From: Luidia sarsii
Lineage: Eukaryota > Echinodermata > Asteroidea > Paxillosida > Luidiidae
DNA length: 64,000 nt
Assembly: GCA_949987565.1 (NCBI GenBank)
Contig: OX465111.1
Span: 10,993,202 to 11,057,201 of the forward strand
Reading direction: 5' to 3'
The notes under the pieces were generated by a model. The model had not been told where the DNA came from. It ran no database searches and saw only the letters and a list, made by a program, of their open reading frames with translations. The stretch's first letter is position 1; each line of letters begins with the position of its first letter. Positions 34,301-46,279 of this stretch are shown here, piece by piece. The position numbers were made by a program, and so were the translations under genes.

Positions 34301-35850
34301 ATTGCAGTCATCAACATTTGCTGAATGTCCTGAACCAAGTCATTTATGGATCACGTCTTCTTTGAAAAAGAATTGACCTTGACATATTGTACTAAACAAT
34401 CGGAATGCACGCACTCAGCCTGAGGGCCTACGCCTATTTTATGGAATGTTGCAAAGATAATCCTGTAGCAGCTTTTCCTAAAACATGAATAGATATACTT
34501 TTTTATTTAATAGAGGCTTATATGTAAATTATCATAATGGGCCTGCTAGGATTAAAACGTGAAGTCCTCTATCTACGTGTTTAGATTAATGAAAGCTTAT
34601 TATGTATGATGCCTAACCTAGTGTAAGACACATGGTTGTGGTGCAGTTTGCAAGTTTATTCAGTTCATCAATCATATTGATGAATAATTAAGAATCACAT
34701 CCATACTTTGTCTATTAAAACCCAGCATATACATGGAATAACCCACTTGCGTAGGTTTCTGCACAATCCGTCATGAGATATTAGTAGAAACTTGTTTCAC
34801 TTTGCAAAAGGTAAGTTACTGGTAGTCTGAACTGGACATGCACACCAGGCATCTTAGTAGTTCTATGTTTTTGAAAATTGGCATACCATCTAGCTGGAAT
34901 GAGACTTGAAGCCGGGACCTATGGTTTTGCGTAGGCCGACCAGTGCTCCTTCCACCTTTCTATCCAGCCCATAGATCGTGGTCCTCCCAAATAGTTAGCT
35001 AGTCTTTCCTGGGGTTCTGGGTTTTTTCCATTCCAAAGTCTTGCCAATCTAGTGCGAGACACCGACTGCCTTTGCATTCCAATGGACGTGCAATCCGATA
35101 CCTACTCACTCTCAAGATTGATGGTGCTCCAGCGTGGACCCCGTCTGAATGGCATCTACTCTTGACTGAATGTCATCACAGTACGTTGATCTCCCTGTTT
35201 CCCTGAACAGTCGTGACTGCTACAGGAATAATAATAAGCAATTCTGGAACCTGAGACCACTCTAAAGCCGCACATAACTATACACAAGCCCACGGAATAT
35301 AAACCTTATCTCCACATTGGCCAAATTGTACATTTCAATTCTTGCCACATGTTTGCCTTGGCGCCAGTGGCGCCAGTGCAGTGGGCACCTCCCAGGTAAC
35401 TTCGGATGGGCAGAAGATGGTCTCTGGTAGTCCTTGGCTTACGCTCATGACCTTTGCCCTTCCGAGATCTGGGGCTCTTTACTGTCTTCCCTGGGCCAGA
35501 CTTCTCCAGCAGGTTCAGTCCGGCATGCCCTGTCTTGTGCTCAACAAGCCACTGACTCAGATTATTGACGGCTCTTCTCCATGTTACATGTAATTCTATG
35601 GATGTAGTGATTCAAAAAGCTGCAACCACTTTGTGTGGTCCTTGATGACCTGCTGTAGCCAGGTTTACAACAATTGGATGTTTGCACCTGATTGAAAGTG
35701 TGGGGATCCCTACGGCAGTTACCAGTATTGGTTGAATGGTTCTGACTGGCACCCCTTCCTCAGCAAAGACTAGTATTTGAATTATTTGGGAAGGCCAACA
35801 TTTAAGGGCTGGATATTTCAGATGTTAAGAACACTGTTACGCATGCCAGA
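34301..35850 (+). other. Tail of duplicated unit, copy 2, and unique spacer
   Basis: Duplicate of 30863-32240 up to 35678, then unique sequence up to the CACTA-type element. No exon supported. Confidence 0.5.
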
Positions 35851-36313
35851 CACTATGAACATCTAAACCGTGAAAGAGGGGTGAAAATGTCATTTCGCCG
35901 TGAAACTAAAAAGTAACTGTGATTTCACGGTGCATTTTACACTGAATACACCGTGAAACAAATCGCCTCTCTGACCTGACAAGGACATCTTCAGGTCACT
36001 CAAGAGACCGTGAAAAAAACGTGAATATCTAGGGTGGCAAGCTCCAGCCTTGGGGGTGGCTAATTCAATTACCAGTAGGGACCACCAGCCCCCATAGAGG
36101 TACTGTATGGTATCCTTGTAACTGTCACTCCCAGATAAATTATCTCTAGCCATTTACCACCAGGAATGTGGCGTTGGAGACCACTGATGAAAACACCGTG
36201 AAAATGACTTGGCTAACTGTGTCTCATGAAATAGGGGTGAAAGCACAGTTAATTTTCTTTTCACAGCTAAATGACATTTTCACCCCATTTTCACCGTTTA
36301 GATGTTCATAGTG
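35851..36313. mobile_element. CACTA (EnSpm)-type non-autonomous element, copy 1
   Basis: A 463-bp element beginning CACTATGAACATCTAAAC and ending with its inverse. The inverted repeats extend more than 50 bp at roughly 85% identity (35851-35904 versus 36260-36313). It is flanked by the 3-bp duplication AGA at 35848-35850 and 36314-36316. CACTA termini with 3-bp duplications are diagnostic of the CACTA/EnSpm group. GTGAAA-rich subterminal motifs are repeated, and no transposase is encoded. Its right end lies 43 bp before the acceptor of the third mucin-like region. Confidence 0.85.
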
Positions 36314-36356
36314 AGAGGTCTCTGGTCCAAATCCCGGTCCAAGTTTTCTTTGCCAG

Positions 36357-37742
36357 ATTTGGTAACCACAGCGGTAACCACAGCAATCCCTACCACCACA
36401 GGGGCCCCTACAATCACAGCGGCCCCTATATACCACCACAGCTGCCCCTACCACCACAGCTGCCCCTACCACCACAGCGGCCCCTACCACCCCAGCGATC
36501 CCTACCACCACACCTGCCCCTACCACCACAGCGATCCCTACCACCACAGCGATCCCTACCACCACAATGGCCCCTACCACCACAACGGCCCCTACCACCA
36601 CAGCGATCCCTACCACCACAGCAATCCCTACCACCACAGCTATCCCTACCACCACAGCGGCCCCTACCACCACAGCGGCCCCTACCACCACAGCGATCCC
36701 TACCACCACAGCGGTCCCTACCACCACAACGGCCCCTACCACCACAACGGCCCCTACCACCACAGCGATCCCTACCACCACAGCGATCCCTGCCACCACA
36801 GCGATCCCTACCACCACAGCGATCCCTACCACCACAGCGATCCCTACCACCACAGCGATCCCTACCACCACAGCGATCCCTACCACCACAGCGATCCCTA
36901 CCACCACAGCGATCCCTACCACCACAGCGATCCCTACCACCACAGCGATCCCTACCACCACAGCGATCCCTACCACCACAGCGATCCCTACCACCACAGC
37001 GATCCCTACCACCACAGCGATCCCTACCACCACAGCGATCCCTACCACCACAGCGATCCCTACAACCACAGCGATCCCTACCACCACAGCGATCCCTACC
37101 ACCACAGCGGCCCCTACCACCACAGCGATCCCTACCACCACAGCGATCCCTACCACCACAGCGGTCCCTACCACCACAGCGATCCCTACCACCACAGCGA
37201 TTCCTACCACCACAGCGATCCCTACCACCACAGCGGTCCCTACCACCACAGCGATCCCTACCACCACAGCGGTCCCTACCACCACAGCTATCCCTACCAC
37301 CACAGCGGCCCCTATCACCACAGTGATCCCTACCACCACAGCGATCCCTACCACCACAGCGATTCCTACCACCACAGCGATCCCTACCACAACAGCGGTC
37401 CCTACCACCACAGCGATCCCTACCACCACAGCGGTCCCTACCACCACAGCTATCCCTACCACCACAGCGGCCCCTATCACCACAGTGATCCCTACCACCA
37501 CAGCGATCCCTACCACCACAGCGGTCCCTACCACCACAGCGATCCCTACCACCACAGCGGTCCCTACCACCACAGCTATCCCTACCACCACAGCGGCCCC
37601 TATCACCACAGTGATCCCTACCACCACAGCGATCCCTACCACCACAGCGGCCCCTACCACCACAGCGATCCCTACCACCACAGCGATCCCTACCACCATA
37701 GCTGCCCCCTCCACCACAGCTCCATGTTATCAGTGTTATTAG
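36357..37742 (+). CDS. Third mucin-like 18-bp-repeat exon, frame uncertain
   Basis: A good acceptor with a pyrimidine tract (GTTTTCTTTGCCAG|) at 36356 opens phase 1 into VTTAVTTAIPTTTGAPTITAAP. Then a 4-base TATA insertion near 36426 shifts the frame to YHHS[DG]P repeats, which stay open to TAG at 37819. The mucin frame (TTTAIP/TTTAAP/TTTAVP) is open from 36567 to the TAG at 37740-37742. About 75 units of 18 bp are present, with a higher-order pattern marked by CCTATCACCACAGTGATC near 37311, 37473 and 37599. No convincing donor precedes either stop. So this is either a terminal exon, a frameshifted relic, or joined to the HYR exon at 37995 by a site I cannot see. Confidence 0.35.
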
Positions 37743-37994
37743 CTGAATATGCTGTCCAAGCTTTAGCTGTTTCAAAGAATTTTTTTAGCGATTCCCTGTG
37801 TCACATCCTGACTTCATGAATAGATGTATGCTATGGTAGGAGTTACAATAGGCTGCTTTTAAGATTGCAGTCATCTACATTTGCTGAATGGCCTGAATGA
37901 GGTTGAAGGGTGAGTCAGTTGAATGGCATTCAAACTACATGTACATGTATGTTGATTCCTATTGTTAACCACTTTCCATTCATTCTCTCATCAG

Positions 37995-38243
37995 GGCCAC
38001 CGATACTCTCGTTGCCCACAGTTGAGGACCAATGCATCCCATATGGAAATTCATCTGTCTTGGTGTCTTGGGAGAACATCACGGCCACTGACAGCTATGA
38101 CATCGCGTGCAACGATTCCTTCGATGGGGAAGCGGTGCCTCTGAATGGGAAGGACTTTGAGGTCGGCCATCACAACATCACTTGTACTGCCTTTGGTAGC
38201 AGTGGCTTGAACAGCACGGACTCCTTCGTCTTCAATATAACAG
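37995..38243 (+). CDS. HYR-like domain exon 1 (founder-like, divergent)
   Basis: A 249-bp phase 1-1 exon between TCTCATCAG| and |GTACTG. It encodes 83 residues with the HYR pattern: PPILSLP start, conserved Cys at QC, AC, TC, the WENITATD segment, and FEVGHHNITCTAF near the end. HYR domains are immunoglobulin-like beta-sandwiches of secreted and cell-surface proteins. Several NxT/NxS glycosylation sequons are visible (NIT, NSS, NST). It differs strongly from the later exons but has the same length and phase, so it is the most canonical HYR member here. Confidence 0.88.
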
Positions 38244-38343
38244 GTACTGATCTTTGCTATAGGAGGGCCATTTTTCAAGGTCATGGATTAGTACGCACAC
38301 TGATTGATGATCACTCCCCTTCATTCAACTGCTTAACCAAACA

Positions 38344-38779
38344 CACTATGAATATCTAAACTGCGAAATGAGATGAAAATGTCATTTCGCTGTGTTACTA
38401 AAAAGTCACTGTGATATTTCACTGCGCATGTTATAGTGAAGTTACCATGAATAGAATTGCCTCTCTGACCTGATAAGGACATCTTCAGATCACTAAAGAG
38501 ACTGAGTAAAATGTGAACATCTAGCATGACAAGCTCCAGCCTTGAGGGATGGCTTAGTCCACTCTGCCATATAGGGCCTAGGTACTGTATGATGTACTTG
38601 TAACTGTCACTCCCAGTTACTTTGAAACTGCCTCTAGCAATTTACCACCAATAATGTTGCCTTGCAGACCACTTTCCATGAAAATGCCTTGCCTTGCTGA
38701 CTGTGGGCCATTAAGTAGGGGTAAAGGAAAGAATTTTCTTTTCACAGGAAAAAGACTTTTTCACCCTGTTTTCATAGTG
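38344..38779. mobile_element. CACTA (EnSpm)-type non-autonomous element, copy 2
   Basis: A 436-bp element, same left end as 35851-36313 (CACTATGAATATCTAAAC). The right end CATAGTG is kept but with a small terminal deletion. It has its own 3-bp target duplication ACA at 38341-38343 and 38780-38782. The different target duplication shows an independent insertion. Confidence 0.82.
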
Positions 38780-38939
38780 ACATTAAATCATGCCTGGTTT
38801 TTTTATACAACTTGAAGTGTAACTTTCTCAAAACACGAAGTCTGTCTGAAAGCTGTAACCAGAAGCTTTTGTGAAATTAATACCAAAAATCAGAAAACTG
38901 GTCAAGAACATAAGCAACAATGATGGCAACAGAAGAGTG

Positions 38940-39095
38940 CCTGACATACTAATTCTAGCATCAGCTTTCTCATGGCCTTTCTCCCAAAGACTGTTGAGTA
39001 AATTGAGGGATGAAACTATCAGTCCTCCTATTCATACGACAGTAGACCTCTGGCTTGACAAACAAGCACCCTAACCACCTGAGCTATATATCCCC
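38940..39095 (-). repeat. tRNA-Asp-like SINE head
   Basis: Read on the minus strand from 39095: GGGGATA acceptor-like start, A-box TAGCTCAGGTGGTTAG (39075-39086 for the core) and an anticodon-like loop TTGTCAA (GTC). The T-arm and B-box are degraded. The tail extent is a guess. A tRNA-derived SINE or an old tRNA-Asp pseudogene. Confidence 0.45.
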
Positions 39096-39405
39096 ATTCT
39101 GAGTTTGTTCGTAGCACTGCTATTCTGTGGTGAGCATTCCACCATGAACTCCATCATCCTAGTTAACTGTCACGAGAAGTACTGTATGCATTTCTAGGAG
39201 AGTTGTTCTGGGCCAATGATATTCAGACAATCAAAAAGAGTGTTTTTTTAGTTTCAGTGTAGTTGTGACATTAAACTATACACTATGGTAGGCTCCATGT
39301 GAGTTACAGCAGAAATACAGCAGATTTTTGGCCACAAAGATTAGACGAAAACAATACAACTGTATGAAAAGAATTCAAGGATGGTTTACTGTTTGATTCT
39401 TGCAG

Positions 39406-39654
39406 AGAGCCCCTTGCTGATCGTGCCATCATTCCGGAATGTGTGCATCTCAGATGGCCAGGGTGATGTCAATGTGACATTCCCTGAGATATCTGCAAAC
39501 AATACTGATGGCATCCCAGTCCTGTGCACAGTGAATGAAGATGATGTAAACATCACCGGACATGTCTTACCTGCCGGCTCGTACACGGTCAACTGTTCCG
39601 TACAAAACAACGCAGGATGTAACGCTACCAACCACTTTCCGCTTGTTGTATCAG
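39406..39654 (+). CDS. HYR-like domain exon 2
   Basis: 249 bp, phase 1-1, acceptor TTCTTGCAG|, donor TCAG|GTCAGAG. Encodes SPLLIVPSFRNVCISDGQGD and onward to PLVVS. It has four Cys (VC, LC, NC, GC) and sequons NVT, NNT, NIT, NCS and NAT. It is the transitional member: clearly the type amplified downstream, but with about 20 residue differences from the array consensus. Confidence 0.9.
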
Positions 39655-40343
39655 GTCAGAGAATGTTAAGGGTTCTAGAAAAACATATCCAGTCTTGCTT
39701 TTATTTGGTCAGCCCACCAAAATAGACTTGAGTATTCTCTAGCTTCCATTGTCCTAATCCTTCTGAGAGGATGTAATTTGCATCCCAAACAATGCACTAC
39801 ATGCAATTTGAGAAAATCTCGGGTTCAGAAATGTTCTCTGTCATCCTAGTTTTTACTGCTATGAGAAGTATGCAGAGCAGAGTTTTCTGATGAAATGATA
39901 TTTAGGTGATCACAAAGAGTGTTTCCCTAGCTGCAGCGTAGTTGTTTCAAGAAACTGTACACGCACACACTCTGAACATCTTAACCTTGAAAAAGGAGTA
40001 AAAAATGGTATTATACCGTGAAACTAAAAAAATCACTGTGATTTCACTGTGCATGTTACAGTGAATTTACCACGAAAAAACACCTCTCTGACCTGATAAA
40101 GACTTCCTCAGGTCACTTATATGAAGAGACAGTGAAAAAACCGTGAATATCTAGGGTGGCAAGCTCCAGCCTTTTGCATTGGCTAATTCAATTACAAGTA
40201 CCCGTACATGCACATCATGATAGGCTCTATGTTAGTTACTGTAGAAATACAGCACATTTTTGCCGTAAAGTTTTGACACCACTGTACATGTACAACTGTA
40301 TACAAATATTTTCAAGGATAGGTTTACTGTTTGATTCCTGCAG

Positions 40344-40592
40344 AGAGACCCTTGCTGATCGTGCCATCATTCCGGAATGAGTGCATCCCAGAGGGCCAGG
40401 GTGATGTCTATGTGACATTCCCTGAGATATCTGCTAACAATACTGATGGCAACCCAGTCCTGTGCACAGTGAATGGAGATGATGTGCCCACCACCGGACG
40501 AGTCTTTACTGCCGGCTCGTACAAGGTCAACTGTTCCGCTGAAAACAACGCAGGATGTAGCGCTTGGAAAACCTTTCCTCTTGTTGTAGCAG
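40344..40592 (+). CDS. HYR-like domain exon 3
   Basis: First member with the array consensus start ERPLLIVPSFRNECIPEGQG. Distinct residues: VNGDDVPTTG, FTAGSYKVNC. Junctions CCTGCAG| and AGCAG|GTCAGAAA, phase 1-1, 83 codons; four Cys; sequons NNT and NCS. Confidence 0.92.
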
Positions 40593-41293
40593 GTCAGAAA
40601 ATGTTTAGGGGTTCGAGTAAAACATATCCAGTCTTGCTTTTATTTGTTGTGCCCACCAAAATTTACTTGATTATTCTCTAGCTTCCACTGTCCTAATACA
40701 TACCTGAGAGGATGTAGTTTGCAGCTAAAAACAATAAACTACATGTAACTTCAGAAAATCTTGGGTTCAGAAATGTACTCCTTCATGCTAGTTTTTACCG
40801 CCATGAGAATTATATAGAGCAGAGAGTTTTTCAGACAAATTGATATTCAGGTGTTTACAATGAGTGTTTTCCTAGCTGCAGCGTAGTTGTTTCAAGAACC
40901 TGTACATGTACACACTATGAACATCTAAACTGTGACAAAAGAGTGAAAATGGTATTTTGCTTTATAACTAAAAAATCACTGTGATTTCACTGTGCATTTT
41001 ACAGTGAATTCACCATGAAAAAAACACCTCTCTGACCTGATAAGGACTTCCTCAGGTCACTTATTTGAAGAGACAGTGAAAAAAACGTGAATATCTACAT
41101 GTAGGGTGGCAAGCTGTAGCCTTTAGCGATGGCTAATTCAATTACAAGTACCCATACATGCACATCATGATAGGCTCTACATGTATGTTAATTACAATAG
41201 AAATACAGCACATTTTTGCTGTAAAGTTTTGACACCACTGTACGACCGTATACAAATATTTTCAAGGATAGGTTTACTGTTTGATTCCTGCAG

Positions 41294-41542
41294 AGAGACC
41301 CTTGCTGATCGTGCCATCATTCCGGAATGAGTGCATCCCAGAGGGCCAGGGTGATGTCTATGTGACATTCCCTGAGATATCTGCAAACAATACTGATGGC
41401 AACCCAGTCCTGTGCACAGTGGTTGGAGTTGATGTGCCCACCACCGGACGAGACTTTTCTGCCGGCTCGTACACGGTCAACTGTTCCGCTGAAAACAACG
41501 CAGGATGTAGCGCTTGGAAAACCTTTCCTCTTGTTGTAGCAG
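41294..41542 (+). CDS. HYR-like domain exon 4
   Basis: Array-type exon; variant CTVVGVDV and GRDFSAG. Same length, phase and junctions as exon 3. Confidence 0.92.
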
Positions 41543-42239
41543 GTCAGAAAATGTTTAAGGGTTCGAGTATAACATATCCAGTCTTGCTTTCATTTGTTGA
41601 GCCCACCAAAATTTACTTGATTATTCTCTAGCTTCCACTGTCCTAATACATATACCTGAGAGGACGTAGTTTGCAGCTAAAAACAATGCACTACATGTTA
41701 CTTTAGAAAATCTTGGGTTCAGAAATGTACTCCTTCATGCTAGTTTTTGCCGCCATGAGAATTATGCAGAGCAGAGAGTTTTTCAGACAAATTGATATTC
41801 AGGTGTTTACAATGAGTGTTTTCCTAGCTGCAGCGTAGTTTTTTCAAGAACCTGTACATGCACACACAATGAACATATTAACTATGACAAAAGAGTGAAA
41901 ATGGGATTTTGCCGTAAAACTAAAAAATCACTGTGATTTCCCTGTGCATGTTACAGTGAATTCACCATGAAAAAAACACCTCTCTGACCTGATGAGGACT
42001 TCCTCAGGTCACTTACTTGAAGAGACAGTGAAAAAACCGTGAATATCTAGGGTGGCAAGCTCTAGCCTTTAGCAATGGCTAATTCAATTACAAGTACCCA
42101 TACATGCACAGCATGATAGGCTCTACATGTATGTTAATTACAGTAGAAATACAGCACATTTTTGCTGTAAAGTTTTGACACCACTGTACAACCGTATACA
42201 AATATTTTCAAGGATAGGTTTACTGTTTGATTCCTGCAG

Positions 42240-42488
42240 AGAGACCCTTGCTGATCGTGCCATCATTCCGGAATGAGTGCATCCCAGAGGGCCAGGGTGA
42301 TGTCTATGTGACATTCCCTGAGATATCTGCAAACAATATTGATGGCGACCCAGTCCTGTGCACAGTGGATGGAGTTGATGTGCCCACCACCGGACGAGAC
42401 TTTTCTGCCGGCTCGTACACGGTCAACTGTTCCGCTGAAAACAACGCAGGATGTAGCGCTTGGAAAACCTTTCCTCTTGTTGTAGCAG
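42240..42488 (+). CDS. HYR-like domain exon 5
   Basis: Variant NNIDGDPVLC, which destroys the NNT glycosylation sequon; GRDFSAG type. One A is missing after the donor (GTCAGAAATG), a mark shared with exons 10, 17 and 19. Confidence 0.92.
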
Positions 42489-43191
42489 GTCAGAAATGTT
42501 TAGGGGTTCGAGTAAAACATATCCAGTCTTGCTTTTATTTGTTGAGCCCACCAAAATTTACTTGATTATTCTCTAGCTTCCACTGTCCTAATACATATAC
42601 CTGAGAGGACGTAGTTTGCAGCTAAAAACAATGCACTACATGTAACTTCAGAAAATCTTGGGTTCAGAAATGTACTCCTTCATGCTAGTTTTTACCGCCA
42701 TGAGAAGTATGAAGAGCAGAGAGTTTTTCAAACAAATTGATATTCAGGTGTTTACAATGAGTGTTTTCCTAGCTGCAGCGTAGTTGTTTCAAGAACCTGT
42801 ACATGTACACACTATGAACATCTAAACTGTGACAAAAGAGTGAAAATGGTATTTTGCCGTGAAACTAAAAAATCACTGTGATTTCACTGTGCATGTTACA
42901 GTGAATTCACCATGAAAAAAAACACCTCTCTGACCTGATAAGGACTTCCTCAGGTCACTTATTTGAAGAGACAGTGAAAAAACCGTGAATATCTACATGT
43001 AGGGTGGCAAGCTCTAGCCTTCAGCGATGGCTAATTCAAGTACAAGTACTCATACATGCACAGCATGATAGGCTCTACATGTATGTTAATTACAGTAGAA
43101 ATACAGCACATTTTTGCTGTAAAGTTTGGACACCACTGTACAACCGTATACAAATATTTTCAAGGATAGGTTTACTGTTTGATTCCTGCAG

Positions 43192-43440
43192 AGAGACCCT
43201 TGTTGATCGTGCCATCATTCCGGAATGAGTGCATCCCAGAGGGCCAGGGTGATGTCTATGTGACATTCCCTGAGATATCTGCAAACAATACTGATGGCAA
43301 CCCAGTCCAGTGCACAGTGGATGGAGTTGATGTGCCCACCACCGGACGAGTCTTTTCTGCCGGCTCGTACACGGTCAACTGTTCCGCTGAAAACAACGCA
43401 GGATGTAGCGCTTGGAAAACCTTTCCTCTTGTTGTAGCAG
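43192..43440 (+). CDS. HYR-like domain exon 6
   Basis: NPVQCTVDG and GRVFSAG type. The following intron starts GTCAGAAAATATTT and has the TTTGGTCAGCCCACC variant. Confidence 0.92.
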
Positions 43441-44143
43441 GTCAGAAAATATTTAGGGGTTCGAGTAAAACATGTCCAGTCTTGCTTTTATTTGGTCAGC
43501 CCACCAAAATGGACTTGATTATTCTCTAGCTTCCACTGTCCTAATACATACCTGAGAGGATGTAGTTTGCAGCTAAAAACAATGCACTACATGCAATTTG
43601 AGAACATCTCGGGTTCAGAAATGTACTCCATCATCCTAGTTTTCACTGCCATGAAAAGTATGCAGAGCAGAGAGGTGTGTTTTGGCGAAATGATATTCAG
43701 GTGATCACAATGAGTGTTTCCCTAGCTGCAGCGTAGTTGTTTCAAGAAACTATACATGCACACACTATGAACATCTAAACTGTGACAAAAGAGTGAAAAT
43801 GGTATTTTGCCGTAAAACTAAAAAATCACTGTGATTTCCCTGTGCATTTTACAGTGAATTCACCATGAAAAAAACACCTCTCTGACCTGTTAAGGACTTC
43901 CTCAGGTCACTTATTTGAAGAGACAGTGAAAAAACCGTGAATATCTACATGTAGGGTTGCAAGCTCTAGCCTTCAGCGATGGCTAATTCAAGTACAAGTA
44001 CCCATACTTGCACAGCAGGATAGGCTCTACATGTATGTTAATTACAGTAGAAATACAGCACATTTTTGCTGTAAAGTTTGGACACCACTGTACAACCGTA
44101 TACAAATATTTTCAAGGATAGGTTTACTGTTTGATTCCTGCAG

Positions 44144-44392
44144 AGAGACCCTTGTTGATCGTGCCATCATTCCGGAATGAGTGCATCCCAGAGGGTCAGG
44201 GTGATGTCTATGTGACATTCCCTGAGATATCTGCAAACAATACTGATGGCAACCCAGTCCAGTGCACAGTGGATGGAGTTGATGTGCCCACCACCGGACG
44301 AGTCTTTTCTGCCGGCTCGTACACGGTCAACTGTTCCGCTGAAAACAACGCAGGATGTAGCGCTTGGAAAACCTTTCCTCTTGTTGTAGCAG
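44144..44392 (+). CDS. HYR-like domain exon 7
   Basis: Protein identical to exon 6; a synonymous GGC>GGT change in EGQG separates them. Confidence 0.92.
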
Positions 44393-45085
44393 GTCAGAAA
44401 ATATTTAGGGGTTCGAGTAAAACATGTCCAGTCTTGCTTTTATTTGGTCAGCCCACCAAAATGGACTTGATTATTCTCTAGCTTCCACTGTCCTAATACA
44501 TACCTGAGAGGATGTAGTTTGCAGCTAAAAACAATGCACTACATGCAATTTGAGAACATCTCGGGTTCAGAAATGTACTCCATCATCCTACTTTTCACTG
44601 CCATGAAAAGTATGCAGAGCAGAGAGGTGTTTTTTGGCGAAATGATATTCAGGTGATCACAATGAGTGTTTCCCTAGCTGCAGCGTAGTTGTTTCAAGAA
44701 ACTATACATGCACACACTATGAACATCTAAACTGTGACAAAAGAGTGAAAATGGTATTTTGCCGTAAAACTAAAAAATCACTGTGATTTCACTGTGCATT
44801 TTACAGTGAATTCACCATGAAAAAAAACACCTCTCTGACCTGATAAGGACTTCCTCAGGTCACTTATTTGAAGAGACAGTGAAAAAACCCGTGAATATCT
44901 AGGGTGGCAAGCTTCAGCCTTTTGCATTGGCTAATTCAATTACAAGTACCCATACATGCACATCATGATAGGCTCTATGTTAGTTACTGTAGAAATACAG
45001 CACATTTTTACCGTAAAGTTTTGACACCACTGTACAACTGTACACAAATATTTTCAAGGATAAGTTTACTATTTGATTCCTGCAG

Positions 45086-45334
45086 AGAGACCCTTGTTGA
45101 TCGTGCCATCATTCCGGAATGAGTGCATCCCAGAGGGTCAGGGTGATGTCTATGTGACATTCCCTGAGATATCTGCAAACAATACTGATGGCAACCCAGT
45201 CCTGTGCACAGTGGATGGAGTTGATGTGCCCACCACCGGACGAGTCTTTTCTGCCGGCTCGTACACGGTCAACTGTTCCGCTGAAAACAACGCAGGATGT
45301 AGCGCTTGGAAAACCTTTCCTCTTGTTGTAGCAG
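45086..45334 (+). CDS. HYR-like domain exon 8
   Basis: NPVLC and GRVF type. The intron just upstream (about 44820-45085) is of a rare type shared almost exactly with the one before exon 25. Confidence 0.92.
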
Positions 45335-46030
45335 GTCAGAAAATATTTAGGGGTTCGATTAAAACATGTCCAGTCTTGCTTTTATTTGGTCAGCCCACCA
45401 AAATGGACTTGATTATTCTCTAGCTTCCACTGTCCTAATACATACCTGAGAGGATGTAGTTTGCAGCTAAAAACAATGCACTACATGCAATTTGAGAACA
45501 TCTCGGGTTCAGAAATGTACTCCATCATCCTACTTTTCACTGCCATGAAAAGTATGCAGAGCAGAGAGGTGTTTTTTGGCGAAATGATATTCAGGTGATC
45601 ACAATGAGTGTTTCCCTAGCTGCAGCGTAGTTGTTTCAAGAAACTATACATGCACACACTATGAACATCTAAACTGTGACAAAAGAGTGAAAATGGTATT
45701 TTGCCGTAAAACTAAAAAATCACTGTGATTTCCCTGTGCATTTTACAGTGAATTCACCATGAAAAAAACACCTCTCTGACCTGATAAGGACTTCCTCAGG
45801 TCACTTATTTGAAGAGACAGTGAAAAAAGCGTGAATATCTAGGGTGGCAAGCTCTAGCCTTTAGCGATGGCTAATTCAAGTACAAGTACCCATACATGCA
45901 CAGCAGGATAGGCTCTACATGTATGTTAATTACAGTAGAAATACAGCACATTTTTGCTGTAAAGTTTTGAACCACTGTACAACCGTATACAAATATTTTC
46001 AAGGATAGGTTTACTGTTTGATTCCTGCAG

Positions 46031-46279
46031 AGAGACCCTTGTTGATCGTGCCATCATTCCGGAATGAGTGCATCCCAGAGGGTCAGGGTGATGTCTATGT
46101 GACATTCCCTGAGATATCTGCAAACAATACTGATGGCAACCCAGTCCAGTGCACAGTGGATGGAGTTGATGTGCCCACCACCGGACGAGTCTTTTCTGCC
46201 GGCTCGTACACGGTCAACTGTTCCGCTGAAAACAACGCAGGATGTAGCGCTTGGAAAACCTTTCCTCTTGTTGTAGCAG
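46031..46279 (+). CDS. HYR-like domain exon 9
   Basis: NPVQC and GRVF type. The intron before it has the TTTTGAACCACTG deletion variant, shared with exons 12-16, 21, 23 and 27. Confidence 0.92.

Larger units (their letters stand above)
32241..35678 (+). repeat. 3438-bp tandem duplication, copy 2
   Basis: Head-to-tail partner of 28803-32240, offset exactly 3438 bp throughout, with no visible indel. Confidence 0.95.
38244..39405 (+). other. Intron between HYR exons 1 and 2
   Basis: 1162 bp, longer than later introns. It contains the second intact CACTA-type element and a tRNA-like SINE head. The segment 39248-39290 (GTGTAGTTGTGACATTAAAC and onward) is the un-inserted version of the site that carries element remnants in later introns. 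Confidence 0.85.

Noticed and set aside
29617..37775. Long minus-strand frames over the 18-bp arrays (VVVGAA, VVVGIA and CGGRDR repeats)
   Set aside because: An 18-bp repeat without stop codons is open in most of the six frames automatically. These have no start context, splice sites or recognisable domain.
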